Source of the DNA: a virus
Reading direction: 5' to 3' (one strand)
Length of the DNA stretch: 43,978 nt
Virus record (IMG/VR): IMGVR_UViG_3300032046_000057
Location: 1 to 43,978 of that record
Position 1 is the first letter of the stretch; every line of letters starts with the position of its first letter. The position numbers and the translations under genes are program-made. The notes under the pieces were generated by a model. It saw nothing but the letters and a program-made list of their open reading frames with translations. It did not search any database and had not been told where the DNA came from. Below are positions 25,194 to 34,419 of this stretch, piece after piece.

Positions 25194-26777
25194 CTATGCC
25201 CTCCCGTGGTTAAAGAACTCAAGACATAGAGATGTAAGATTGATCGGACCAATGAACAGGATTGAGTGGTTAGTTCCTACGCAGGAGAACGAGAAAAATC
25301 TCTGCGTCCCAGTCGTCTCGTATGGATAACCTGCATACTCTGTAGTTGTTTTTCCATCCAGAGAGCACAGATCGTAGCAAGAGAGTGTATCTTCAGGCCG
25401 GATGTTTTCTACAGATACATAGTTCAGAGCTAACATCCGAGCCCGCACATACTGATATTTACCTAGCAGTATAACTCCTGAACCGGCTCCTGGGGCATTC
25501 GAGATATATGGGCGCTCAATCTGTCCTGCCATTCCAGCCAAACCTATGTTTGCATAGTGCGCAGGTTCGGTAGCCAGGGCCTGATGGTTACTCTCAAAAC
25601 AAGACACGTGAGTATACTTCAGTTTTCCGTACCGTTTCAGGTTCAGATCGTATACAATTACATACGTGTAAGGGGAATTTACAGTTCCAGGCGGACCATA
25701 AGACAGTGTGATGTACCTGCCTGCAATTAGATTCAGCTCCAATGAAAAAGCAAGAAGCCCAGTAGGGCCATATTGAGTACGACTAAAAGTCCTACTCGTC
25801 TCATTGAAATCTTCATAATAACTGCATTGCAAGAAATCGTTGAGTTCTGGGAGGATTGAGGACGCAGATTTTGGACCCAGAGACTGCAGTCCGTTCGTCG
25901 TGAGTGCAATCTGTGCGGAAGCGGAAGCGTCTTCGGTAATGTATCTATCAGGTTGGGTGTAGTCAAGGCAACCTCCAGCAGCTTTAATTTCATCAAATGT
26001 GAATGGGTAGCGTGAATTACCTGTGTAAGTTATGGCAACTGCATTGGTTTCAGTGTAGATAACTGCCCCAAAACCTGAGGCTTTCACCGCTACAATTCGC
26101 CCTTTTACCTCTTGTACATTTGCTCCACCCGCTCCGGTAATAAGAGAGGGAACAAAGTCAATTGGATTAGTGAGAGATGACCAGGCAATTGCAGTATCCG
26201 AAAATGCAATAAGATACCCGGACACGGCAGCAATCCCTGTAGTCACTCCAGATAGGCCGGAAAGAACTACAGGGGTAGCCACAAATGTGGAGAGATTAAT
26301 TGTATAGCAGGTAGAAGTTCCGGCGGCTGGGCCAGTTACGCCATAAGAGAACAGATAAGATTGCCCATTAACTGTTCCTTTGGTGTGCCGATAAGTAGAG
26401 GTACCATCAAGAGTTATACCTACAGCAGTCCACGGAAAACCATCCGTGCACGCAACTACTTGTGTTCCTCGAAAACCTAGCAAACCGTCTTCGCCAAGAT
26501 TATACCAAGGAAATACTTGGGTTACTCGCGTGCCGAGAGAGTCCTGGGGAAGATCGGTTTTGTAAGTTACAGTGTGAAAACCTCCTGTGATAGGAAGTAC
26601 ATTGTGCGCATAATAGAGTTGAGGAATACCTACATCTCTATCCGACACCTCCTGAGAACCTACAAGTCTGTTATAGGTGTTATCCGGGCCAGGGATAATG
26701 ATTGTGTGGCCATGGTATTCGGATACCAGAGGGAAAGATGCAGAGGATAGGTTGGCTCTATAAGTAATATCTGCCAT
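25194..26777 (-). CDS. Tail nozzle / tubular protein B-like
   Basis: This 527-residue protein is almost all beta structure with many aromatic and Gly residues, and its length is close to P22 gp10-type nozzle proteins (T7 gp12 is longer). It follows the adaptor gene, as in short-tailed phages. Segments such as GYLIAFSDTAIAWSSLTNPI and VKGRIVAVKASGFGAVIYT look like repeated propeller blades. AAGGA precedes the start. Assignment rests on synteny and fold type rather than a signature motif. Confidence 0.7.
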   Translation of the reverse strand: MADITYRANLSSASFPLVSEYHGHTIIIPGPDNTYNRLVGSQEVSDRDVGIPQLYYAHNVLPITGGFHTVTYKTDLPQDSLGTRVTQVFPWYNLGEDGLLGFRGTQVVACTDGFPWTAVGITLDGTSTYRHTKGTVNGQSYLFSYGVTGPAAGTSTCYTINLSTFVATPVVLSGLSGVTTGIAAVSGYLIAFSDTAIAWSSLTNPIDFVPSLITGAGGANVQEVKGRIVAVKASGFGAVIYTETNAVAITYTGNSRYPFTFDEIKAAGGCLDYTQPDRYITEDASASAQIALTTNGLQSLGPKSASSILPELNDFLQCSYYEDFNETSRTFSRTQYGPTGLLAFSLELNLIAGRYITLSYGPPGTVNSPYTYVIVYDLNLKRYGKLKYTHVSCFESNHQALATEPAHYANIGLAGMAGQIERPYISNAPGAGSGVILLGKYQYVRARMLALNYVSVENIRPEDTLSCYDLCSLDGKTTTEYAGYPYETTGTQRFFSFSCVGTNHSILFIGPINLTSLCLEFFNHGRA

Positions 26778-26786
26778 GGAAAGTCC

Positions 26787-27380
26787 TTAGTATCCTACAG
26801 CTTGGATGTTTGAGATCTTGAGTAGTGCAATCTGCTCGCCTACCAGATTCCTCATCGAAGCTTCTTGTTCCGCATAGCCAATGGTTTTGAACACAGTAGC
26901 AGTTGCGTCATAGATGATTGAGAAGGGAAAGTTATCTGCAATCCAAGAAGAGTATCCTTCAGCAGTGATATCTGGGTGAAGATAGCAGCCAACCAGGAAA
27001 TACTTAGTTGCATTTCTGGCTCGAATTTCCAGAGTCTGCCCCGCCTCATAAACCACATTCTCTTTCTCAATGGAGTATGAATCCATGAAAGAGTCTGGGG
27101 AGATTACAGTGAGAGAAGGACCATAAGGTTCAAGAGAAGTTGAGTCGATGCAGCGGATATACTTGAGTGCGCGCCAGCGAGGAAAGACTGTGCGGTACTC
27201 TAGAGTTTGGAGATATGCAGCAGAAGAGAACTCTACGCCAGATTCAGTGAGATCTTTTGCATAGTAGTCTGAATGGTGCATTTTGAGGGTTGCCGCCTGA
27301 ATGGCGGAAAAGGTCAAGGCTGCCAGATCAGGTCTCTTGGTTAGTTCAATTACGCTGGATTGGAGCTGTGCGAGATTCAT
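26787..27380 (-). CDS. Head-tail adaptor (tubular protein A-like)
   Basis: This 197-residue protein has an N-terminal helical region (MNLAQLQSSVIELTKRPDLA, FSAIQAATLKMHHSD) then a beta region and a helical C-terminus. This order fits the T7 gp11 / P22 gp4 adaptor class that sits between portal and nozzle. It lies directly upstream of the nozzle gene. AAAGG precedes the ATG. No catalytic motif is seen. Confidence 0.65.
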   Translation of the reverse strand: MNLAQLQSSVIELTKRPDLAALTFSAIQAATLKMHHSDYYAKDLTESGVEFSSAAYLQTLEYRTVFPRWRALKYIRCIDSTSLEPYGPSLTVISPDSFMDSYSIEKENVVYEAGQTLEIRARNATKYFLVGCYLHPDITAEGYSSWIADNFPFSIIYDATATVFKTIGYAEQEASMRNLVGEQIALLKISNIQAVGY

Positions 27381-27408
27381 GATTGGCAGCCTTTGGGGAG
27401 TTATCTAC

Positions 27409-27903
27409 TTACTTACCAGCCTTGACTTTGATCGAGGTCATATCCAGAGTTGGGACTTGGACATTTCCAGCAGGATCAGCCTGGACAAAAGACAGGGAAT
27501 CTGAGCGAGGAGCTGCAGCAGCAAATTCAGACGAAGAAGCTGCATTGATCTTGGTAGCTGCATCATAGTTACCCATATCACGCTCCAGGGAACCAGAGGC
27601 TGCAAGCATCTTAGCTTTCTCTTCTGCAATAATTTCAGCGCGCAGACGAGCCTTCAGCCCTGCCAACTTATCTTCTTCTTCAATCTCTTGTTCTGCACCT
27701 TCGATTTGAAAAATGTAGGTGAGGCCGCCAACAATTTCAGCTTTGAGTTCATCAATCTCAGCTTGCTTATTGGTACGGAACTTGCCGCCAATAAAGGCGA
27801 TGTAAGTGCCATTCTTCAGCACCATCTGCATAGACGGAGTGCGCGAATGAAAAACTTCCAAAGTAATAGCCTTGGAAGCAGGGGTAGTTTGAATAGTGGC
27901 CAT
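27409..27903 (-). CDS. Virion-module hypothetical protein
   Basis: This 164-residue protein starts with a compact beta unit (VLKNGTYIAFIGGKFRTNKQ) and continues with an EI..L helix, a charged coiled-coil-like stretch (EIEEEDKLAGLKARLRAEII) and a Ser/Ala-rich tail. It lies between the capsid terminator and the adaptor gene. Small proteins with a similar IAFI-G-F-T opening occur after capsid genes in other phages. Possible roles are head completion or capsid stabilisation. Confidence 0.6.
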   Translation of the reverse strand: MATIQTTPASKAITLEVFHSRTPSMQMVLKNGTYIAFIGGKFRTNKQAEIDELKAEIVGGLTYIFQIEGAEQEIEEEDKLAGLKARLRAEIIAEEKAKMLAASGSLERDMGNYDAATKINAASSSEFAAAAPRSDSLSFVQADPAGNVQVPTLDMTSIKVKAGK

Positions 27904-27925
27904 GATTTTAAGGTAGGTTTTAGAG

Positions 27926-27966
27926 GAAAAAAAGACCTGGGAAGATAAGGTGATAAACTTCCCAGG
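27926..27966 (-). terminator. Terminator after major capsid gene
   Basis: On the minus strand CCTGGGAAG (27966-27958) pairs perfectly with CTTCCCAGG (27944-27936), followed by TCTTTTTTT (to 27927). It lies 14 bases past the capsid stop. Read-through must supply the tail genes, so it probably lowers tail expression relative to capsid. No other terminator is this strong within the virion operon. Confidence 0.9.
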
Positions 27967-27979
27967 CCAGAGAAACTAC

Positions 27980-29206
27980 TTAGCCCGCAGCGCCAGCAGT
28001 CAGGTTATAGATGATTGCATTGGCAGGAGGATTCTTAACCACGCAAGTCATTTCAGTTGTCAGAGTACCGCCCATTGCATCGATGCCATTGTCATCAGCA
28101 TCAGTTGCATTCGCATTGAATGCCTTATGTTGCGTACGACGATCGCCCAGATAAGCAGTCTTGAAAGTGCTCAGATCCACAGCAACTGCCATCTTGCTCC
28201 AAACAGAGTTCGAATTGAACAGCGGATGCTCAACCATGCGGAAAGTACCACGAGCAATCTTGAAGGTCTGGAATTGCAGACCATACGAAGTTGCCCCATC
28301 CTGGAAATAATAGGTACCTTGGAAACGACCAATCTGAGTCAGCACTTTCTTAGCAGTGCCACCGACAAACAGAACTCGCTCATTGGCAACCTTCGGATCG
28401 GTAGCTTGGTTAAACACCGGATCCAGGAAGTTTTCCAGTTGAGTGTAGTTAGTGGTGCCGCCAGCAGTGAACACGTTAACTGCCGAGTAAGAAGGTGGGT
28501 AGAAAGCCAGAGTACCGACAATGTTGATCAAACCATCCATCGTGCGGAAAGGTTGGCCATTGCGAGTACCTTGCGACTTCTGGCCAAAGAACAGCGCAGT
28601 TTCGATGTCCTTAGCATGGAAAGCCATGCAATCCATCTTGCTTTCTGCAACGTTCGAATCTCCAGCGATCATCATCGTAGCACGAGCAGTTTCAGAAATT
28701 GCCCAGCTATTACGGAAGATCTGCGTCAGGTTGGTAATGCGAACAGATTTGATGTTGTTAGCATTCGGACGAATCGACGATTCTTCAAAAGCAGTACCGA
28801 CTTGGAACAGCTTGGTAGTAGCAGGAATGGTTGCAGCCGCCACAGTACCGACAGCACGCTGAACTTGAATCTGCGTAGGCGACAGAACTTGGTTGATCAG
28901 AATATTCTCATACGTGCCGTCAACACGCATAATCATATTGGCCAGGATGTTCGAGGTATCCGTAACATCCAGAGTAGTGAGAGAAGCTGCCTGGGAACCG
29001 ACCGAAGTCATTTCCGGGAACAGCATGGGTTTGGTAAAGAAGCCGTGCTCAACTTGAACAGCGATTTCAGTTGCTAGCATAGAAGTCATGCCGAAGAGCG
29101 GAGCCTCGCCCATTGGCATCAGACGAGTAATCGCCGAAGCAAATGATTTCTTAGCAAGGTCGGTAGGGATGAACGTCGAGCTGGTATTAAAGATGCCAGT
29201 TGCCAT
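27980..29206 (-). CDS. Major capsid protein, SU10/DUF5309-like HK97 fold
   Basis: This 408-residue shell protein follows scaffold and decoration-like genes. Features matching the SU10-type (DUF5309) capsid family include RLMPMGEAPLFG near residue 28, SWAISETARATMMIAGDSN in the middle, the long helix with HAKDIETALFFGQKS and the downstream NGQPFRTMDGLINI. No N-terminal delta domain is obvious, consistent with the separate scaffold. Codon use is biased toward a restricted, G/C-ending set, as expected for the most abundant protein. AGGA precedes the start, and a strong terminator follows. Confidence 0.85.
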   Translation of the reverse strand: MATGIFNTSSTFIPTDLAKKSFASAITRLMPMGEAPLFGMTSMLATEIAVQVEHGFFTKPMLFPEMTSVGSQAASLTTLDVTDTSNILANMIMRVDGTYENILINQVLSPTQIQVQRAVGTVAAATIPATTKLFQVGTAFEESSIRPNANNIKSVRITNLTQIFRNSWAISETARATMMIAGDSNVAESKMDCMAFHAKDIETALFFGQKSQGTRNGQPFRTMDGLINIVGTLAFYPPSYSAVNVFTAGGTTNYTQLENFLDPVFNQATDPKVANERVLFVGGTAKKVLTQIGRFQGTYYFQDGATSYGLQFQTFKIARGTFRMVEHPLFNSNSVWSKMAVAVDLSTFKTAYLGDRRTQHKAFNANATDADDNGIDAMGGTLTTEMTCVVKNPPANAIIYNLTAGAAG

Positions 29207-29243
29207 GATAGTAAATCCTAAAAGTTATGGGAAGATTGAGAGA

Positions 29244-29645
29244 TTAGAGAGCGACCATCGTCATGGTAGCAGGACCAGTTCGGGTGAACACCAGGAACTT
29301 AGAAGTCAGAGTCAGAACAACCAAATTACCAGAAGCAGTAACACCAACACCGCCGGCGAGAGTCAGAGATTGAGCCGATTGATTCGAGACACAGACAATA
29401 AACGAATCGCCAATGTCCATATCTGCATTAGCCGCCAGAATGTTAGTTGCAATATCCGTAGTGTCGGTTCGACCAACAGTAAGACCAGAACGAATATACA
29501 GACCGCCTGACATTTTTGCAGACGTCATAGTTGCAGCAACGTCAGTTGCATCCGAGAACGGATTCAGGTGAGCAAGCCATCCAAAACCTGGACGAGCTTT
29601 TTGCATGAGACCGCTAACTTCTGCATAAGCACGAATAAAAGCCAT
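29244..29645 (-). CDS. Head decoration-like beta protein
   Basis: This 133-residue protein begins with FGWLAHLNPFSDATDVAAT near residue 20. The rest is Thr/Ala/Gly-rich beta structure (MDIGDSFIVCVSNQSAQSLT, LAGGVGVTASGNLVVLTLTS). It lies between scaffold and major capsid genes and shares the capsid's codon bias, so it is probably a high-copy capsid decoration or stabilising protein. The start is preceded by AAGGA. Confidence 0.65.
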   Translation of the reverse strand: MAFIRAYAEVSGLMQKARPGFGWLAHLNPFSDATDVAATMTSAKMSGGLYIRSGLTVGRTDTTDIATNILAANADMDIGDSFIVCVSNQSAQSLTLAGGVGVTASGNLVVLTLTSKFLVFTRTGPATMTMVAL

Positions 29646-29694
29646 GATAGAGATTCCTTAGAGAGAGAGGGAAGAAGAGAAGGAAGAAGAGAGA

Positions 29695-30441
29695 TTACGA
29701 GTTAGCAAACGCATCCCAGTCAAAACCATCATCTTTGGGATTCTTAGTTCCAGAAGAAGCTGATTTTTTCGGGGCCATTGTATCTGCAAATTGCTGCACA
29801 TACTGCATAGTCATTTGATTGATTTCCTCAGGAGAAGCCTGGGGGAACTGACCCATCAATTGACCTTGAACTGCACCAATGATTGGAGCAATTGCAGGAT
29901 TAGCAAGCAACTTATTCTGAGACTTGAGGGCATCAGAAGCAGTTTGTTTTTTGATATGGTTTGGGAGGTTTTGCTCCATTCTGGCGACGGCTTCTTGTAC
30001 AGCCCTGTCTACAATCTGAGTCGTTGCAACAGCAGATTGGCCGTAGACAGTTTGCGCAGTTCGATTCAGTGCATCAATAAATGCAGCCGAAGCTTCTGGC
30101 CCACCAGCTTGGATTTTTGCAAGGGTTTCTGCGCTGACAACTTTTGCAAAATCAATCTTGCCAGCAGCTTCTTGGATTTTCGCCGGATCAATATTTGCAA
30201 ACAAAGGTTTATTTGCATCACCAGCGTTAGCGGGAGTATCCCAGAGCTTGGAAAAGTCTACATTGGGGGTCCCAGATGAGCCTTCATTTGGAGGAGTGGC
30301 GGGCACAGTTCCATTCTGGGGAGCAGTTGCATCAGGGTTCTGGGAGAGTTGGGAAGTAGGAGTTGGGGCAGGAGCTGCAGGAGCCGAAGTTGGGGCGGTA
30401 TTTTTCATGCCACCGAACAGAGCGGTAATGGGATTCATCAT
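29695..30441 (-). CDS. Capsid scaffolding protein
   Basis: This 248-residue protein has a Pro/Ala/Thr-rich disordered N-terminus (residues about 14-60), a helical middle (IDPAKIQEAAGKIDFAKVVS, VQEAVARMEQNLPNHIKKQ) and a basic then acidic C-terminus ending DDGFDWDAFANS. This composition, the D-W-D-A-F tail and position between portal and capsid genes fit scaffolds of short-tailed phages. It would guide procapsid assembly and be removed. ATG ATG begins it with only a weak site. Confidence 0.75.
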   Translation of the reverse strand: MMNPITALFGGMKNTAPTSAPAAPAPTPTSQLSQNPDATAPQNGTVPATPPNEGSSGTPNVDFSKLWDTPANAGDANKPLFANIDPAKIQEAAGKIDFAKVVSAETLAKIQAGGPEASAAFIDALNRTAQTVYGQSAVATTQIVDRAVQEAVARMEQNLPNHIKKQTASDALKSQNKLLANPAIAPIIGAVQGQLMGQFPQASPEEINQMTMQYVQQFADTMAPKKSASSGTKNPKDDGFDWDAFANS

Positions 30442-30460
30442 GATTTAGCTTTCAAGGATT

Positions 30461-30754
30461 TTAGTTGGGAGATTGATTCGAGATCAGTTCCGCACGCTGC
30501 TCATCTTCAGCAGTTTGGGAACAGTCAAGAAGATATTGAAGGATACCAATTTGGCCTTTTAATTCGGCCTCTCGCTGCATGAATGTATTTAGGTCATTTG
30601 GTGTAAACTCCATTGCAAGTTTTTCATTGGCGATATTAGAGAGGTTATATTGGAGCCACATTTTCTGTGGCCCGGTGAGGATGGAAGATTGTTTTGCTTC
30701 CAGATCTGTAGGGAATTCTACAGCACAGAAGCGGGAGGGGATGATTTTAGCCAT
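30461..30754 (-). CDS. Small protein between portal and scaffold
   Basis: This 97-residue mostly helical protein (KMWLQYNLSNIANEKLAM, DLNTFMQREAELKGQIGIL) lies five bases after the portal stop. No family is recognised. Its place suggests a role in procapsid or portal assembly. No clear ribosome-binding site is present, so translation may be coupled to the portal gene. Confidence 0.65.
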   Translation of the reverse strand: MAKIIPSRFCAVEFPTDLEAKQSSILTGPQKMWLQYNLSNIANEKLAMEFTPNDLNTFMQREAELKGQIGILQYLLDCSQTAEDEQRAELISNQSPN

Positions 30755-30758
30755 GAGA

Positions 30759-32780
30759 TTAGGCGGAAGGAGTTTGAGGAGCCGAAGCTGATTCTGTAGG
30801 AGTTGCAGTAGTCTGGGCTGGCTGTTTCATCTGATTTGCTGGCACATAACCAAACTGTTCCGGGAGTGGTTGAGGTTGGTCGAACTTAACTCCTTTCTCT
30901 GCATTGATTGTTGCAATCTGAACCCATTGATTCACAGCCTGTTCATACGCTTGCTGTTCTGGAGACTTCTCAAATGGAGTCAGATTGGTATTCTGAGTTG
31001 CCATAAGATAGGAGAACATTGGGGCAATATTGTATGCACCGCCGAGGAGAGGTGAAGAAGCAAGAGTTTGGATAGCAACCTGGAGAGTATCTGCAGAGAT
31101 GATTTTAGACGCAGGCAGAAGACCGTCCGAGATCTTGAATGACATCGCAGTCTTGCGCAGTTTCACTGGATCAATACTTACAGCTTTTTCCAGTTGCTGC
31201 GAGAAGATCTCAGTTACACCTTGGTACTGCAGAATGTTGATTTTCAGGAGTTCCTTGAGAGGTGTGAAGATTTGGGCTTCGAGTCCGAGAGAGCAGAGCT
31301 GATCCCTGCCATTCGAGTTCGCCATTGTATCTTCGTACTCTCTCAGCGTTTTGTTTCCCTTCTGGAACTGCCCACGCCTAGAGCGATTCTGCCCAGTAAT
31401 CTGATCGGCTAGTTGAGAAATCTGCTGCACTTCTTGGAGCAGGATTCCTGATTGATCATCCCGGAATGGGAAAGCATAGACAGCTTCACCAACTGGCTTT
31501 CCGTATGCAGATGGGCGAACAGGAATCTTGGCGGAGGGATTATCCGAATTAATATGATGCTCTGCAATCCTGGAAGGATCATACAAAGTCCGATCTGAGA
31601 TAGCACGACGCCGAGCTGCCATCACAGAATTCATCATTGCAGAGGTGACAGACTGGATCGGAGCTACATTCTCTGCAAGAGATTTGGATTGAATACCTAG
31701 GCCATCTTCCAGAGGTTGCCCGAGAAGAATAGGGATTCTGTCATGCGCATTGGTTAGGCGTTCGGCACAGATAAGAACCTGGTTGTTTACAAACTGGAGT
31801 TTCCAGACTTGCGGAGTTGCGGCACCGGGAACCTTGAGGGAGAAATCTTCAGGAATGATTCGGACATAGAGAACTGTCCAGGTGTAGGTATTATGGTACT
31901 GAATCTTGGTTGAGCCATTAGAAGCTCCAACCCAGCGCATCCAGTCGATCTCACCAGAGTTCAGTTGTTGCTGGGTATCTGGAACATCTGGGCGGACAAT
32001 AGGAATGTAGAATCCAGTTGCCTGGTTAGAAGCCTGGAAATAGGGAGAAGTCAGAGGAGGAGATTCGAGAGCTTTCACAATGTTTGCCATGATAACTTTA
32101 GGCAAAGATGCGATCTTTTTCTTGATCTCAGAACGGGACATCATCAGGGAATATCCTGCATACTCGCCTCGCTCAGAGACTTCTGCAGGATTATACCGAC
32201 GATCATAGAACAGATTGTACGGGTCAATTCGGTTAACTACATTGCCAGACCAGATGACTTCTTTGATCTCAGACTTACCTACGGATGTGGAGGAGGTTTC
32301 AAAAGCTGGGACAACTTTAGAACACCAGTCTACTTCTACAGCCATCAGGTTGTATTTGAAACCATCTCGGAAAGCCTGAGTCAGTTGCCGCACCCAGCCA
32401 CCTCGAATCGAATTCTCCTCAATCACAGTGTTCATCTGGAGCGCAGCCTCCATATTAGCTGGATCTGCGACAGTTGTGAATAGAGGATAGCCCGAGAGGA
32501 ATACTCCAGCTTGGTAAGTTACAGCTTCTTCCACCTGGGGATAGATGATTGGAACTGTGATGTTCTGGTAACGATCCGCATCGCCCAGATAATTGGCGAG
32601 TTTGGCCCGACGATTCGGAATGGTTTGGTCTTTCTCCCGATAATATGCCAGGTCGATTTGCCTGAAATGCTCACGGTAATCTGTATAAGATACAAAAGCT
32701 TCGAGGCAAGAATCCTGTAGCGCTTTGAATCCGCGCTGTGCATCTTCAGGAATAAAGATTGATTGAGTTGGTGTTGGCAT
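30759..32780 (-). CDS. Portal protein
   Basis: This 673-residue protein starts at the ATG at 32780 (MPTPTQSIFIPEDAQ). An in-frame TTG at 32807 overlaps the terminase. Length and place after the terminase match P22-class portals. Typical elements are the N-terminal helical region (YTDYREHFRQIDLAYYREKD), a mid region (VEVDWCSKVVPAFE, VNRIDPYNLFYDRRYN) and a Gln/Pro-rich disordered C-terminus. It forms the twelve-subunit DNA entry channel. The C-terminus (QPAQTTATPTESASAPQTPS) is low complexity. Confidence 0.85.
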   Translation of the reverse strand: MPTPTQSIFIPEDAQRGFKALQDSCLEAFVSYTDYREHFRQIDLAYYREKDQTIPNRRAKLANYLGDADRYQNITVPIIYPQVEEAVTYQAGVFLSGYPLFTTVADPANMEAALQMNTVIEENSIRGGWVRQLTQAFRDGFKYNLMAVEVDWCSKVVPAFETSSTSVGKSEIKEVIWSGNVVNRIDPYNLFYDRRYNPAEVSERGEYAGYSLMMSRSEIKKKIASLPKVIMANIVKALESPPLTSPYFQASNQATGFYIPIVRPDVPDTQQQLNSGEIDWMRWVGASNGSTKIQYHNTYTWTVLYVRIIPEDFSLKVPGAATPQVWKLQFVNNQVLICAERLTNAHDRIPILLGQPLEDGLGIQSKSLAENVAPIQSVTSAMMNSVMAARRRAISDRTLYDPSRIAEHHINSDNPSAKIPVRPSAYGKPVGEAVYAFPFRDDQSGILLQEVQQISQLADQITGQNRSRRGQFQKGNKTLREYEDTMANSNGRDQLCSLGLEAQIFTPLKELLKINILQYQGVTEIFSQQLEKAVSIDPVKLRKTAMSFKISDGLLPASKIISADTLQVAIQTLASSPLLGGAYNIAPMFSYLMATQNTNLTPFEKSPEQQAYEQAVNQWVQIATINAEKGVKFDQPQPLPEQFGYVPANQMKQPAQTTATPTESASAPQTPSA

Positions 32781-32797
32781 AGGGATAAGATTCCGAG

Positions 32798-34360
32798 TTA
32801 GAAACAAGAATTATCTTCCACTTCTAGCACTCTCGCAGCTCCCATAGACTGATCTTCTATCACAGAAAGGGAGATGATATAGGCTCCGTAGAGTTCTATA
32901 ACTTTCGGTGCATATGTGAAAAGATCTAGAATACCATCTGTGTTAGCAGTTTTGAGTGCGTTAAAAGATGTGATCTGGGAATGGAGTGGGCCAGTGCAGG
33001 AAGGATGACAGAAGATTTCTCCAGCTCGATATGCTTTGAAGAAATCAAGGATTCTGGAGTTTTTCGAGCGCTGCCCAGAGTAGACATCTACCGCTTCAAT
33101 TCCAGAAATACCCAGTTGTTTTGTAACTTCTCCGAACCAGAAAAGAAGTGAGTATTGAAACGCATTTGATTCAACTGCAATTACCTGGATATTTCTTCTT
33201 AATGCCATCTTAAGTGCTTCCTTAATTGTATCACCTGGGGACAGGCGACCTTCTTTAAGTTCTACACAGACAGGCACAGCAGGAAGGCGAGAAGTTGAAT
33301 GAATCTCGAAAGCTCCGATGGAAACTGCATCAGAATTGGCTTTATCGTTTGAAGGATCAATGATGATGAAGCGGCCCAAAGGGATTTCATCAGGAGAAAA
33401 GGGAAAAGCGGGAAGTTTGGAGAGATCGATTAGGTTGTTTACAGAAGCATTCTCATCGTTCAGGACTTCTGCAAAGAAAACTTCCGGCCGCCCCATCGCT
33501 TTGTCATTCTCATATTCGCGCAGAAGTTGAGAGATCGGTTGGAGATCCTCCCAAAGAGAGGTTCCATCAGCTAGGATTCCGCCAGCAATGAATTTAGTCC
33601 AGGTTCGGTTCTGTTTGAGCTTACGGAGAAGAGAATGTGGAGTGGGATACATGTTTGCAATGAAGATGAAGAGGCATCCGTGAGGGGATTTCGCCTTCAT
33701 TGCGGTTCCGACCATCCAGGTCTCAATGTTTTTCGAGACTGATTCAGAATCTGCATCTTCACGAGTCTGAATGTCATCAAAAATCATAATATCTGGTCGC
33801 TCATTCTCCAGTGTGATACCTCGAATGTCTGATTCTGCGCCAGCTCCCATAAGAATTACATTTCGCCCTCGGAATCCGAATCGCCGGAGATCCTGCCGAT
33901 CTGTTTCTACTCCGAGTTTCCAGTCTCCAAACACCTTTCTTATGTTCGACTCAGATAACATAGACATCACATCGGTGATAATGTTATTCGCTTTGGTCTG
34001 GGTACCACAGATGATCAGGATAAAACGTTTTTTCGAGAACAGAATGCAGTAAATGATAAAGATCTTCATCAGCATGGTTTTTCCGAACCCGCGTGGAAGT
34101 CCTATGGCGAGTTGGGAAAAGTCACGAGTTTTGTGTACATAGGAAAGAAGCCAGAGCCAGATAGATTTGAATACAGGAGGAAAGAAGTAGCGAAAAACAG
34201 CAGGCATAGCAAGAGCTGCCAGAAAATCCAGCGAGTCTCTTGCCATCTGTTGCACTTGTTCTGGATCAAATGCTGCTTCTGTAACTGTAGATTCCTCATC
34301 CTGGGGAAGATCTGGATGATTAGAGGAGGAAAGTTTAGCTAAAAGGTTTTGCTGGTTCAT
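32798..34360 (-). CDS. terL: Terminase large subunit
   Basis: This 520-residue ATP-driven packaging motor and nuclease starts at the ATG at 34360, with a TTG five codons upstream as an alternative. Neither has a clear ribosome-binding site. Walker A is GLPRGFGKT (residues 87-95) and Walker B is DIMIFDDIQ, with Asp195-Asp196. The coupling region is followed by the RNase H-like nuclease with Asp335 (FIIIDPSNDKANSDAVSIG) and an acidic pair in VIAVESNAF. The Walker A has an Arg-Gly-Phe insertion seen in some terminases. The small subunit gene is 60 bases upstream. Confidence 0.92.
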   Translation of the reverse strand: MNQQNLLAKLSSSNHPDLPQDEESTVTEAAFDPEQVQQMARDSLDFLAALAMPAVFRYFFPPVFKSIWLWLLSYVHKTRDFSQLAIGLPRGFGKTMLMKIFIIYCILFSKKRFILIICGTQTKANNIITDVMSMLSESNIRKVFGDWKLGVETDRQDLRRFGFRGRNVILMGAGAESDIRGITLENERPDIMIFDDIQTREDADSESVSKNIETWMVGTAMKAKSPHGCLFIFIANMYPTPHSLLRKLKQNRTWTKFIAGGILADGTSLWEDLQPISQLLREYENDKAMGRPEVFFAEVLNDENASVNNLIDLSKLPAFPFSPDEIPLGRFIIIDPSNDKANSDAVSIGAFEIHSTSRLPAVPVCVELKEGRLSPGDTIKEALKMALRRNIQVIAVESNAFQYSLLFWFGEVTKQLGISGIEAVDVYSGQRSKNSRILDFFKAYRAGEIFCHPSCTGPLHSQITSFNALKTANTDGILDLFTYAPKVIELYGAYIISLSVIEDQSMGAARVLEVEDNSCF

Positions 34361-34419
34361 CTGGGCGCCGTGCAAGAATGAGAGCGATTGAGAGAAGTTG
34401 AGCCTTAGCCTGAGATTTA

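Noticed and set aside
27950-29077. 375-codon plus-strand ORF opposite the capsid gene
   Set aside because: It is the antisense of the capsid reading frame, rich in Ser/Arg/His/Ile without any pattern, and the opposite strand codes for a recognised capsid protein.
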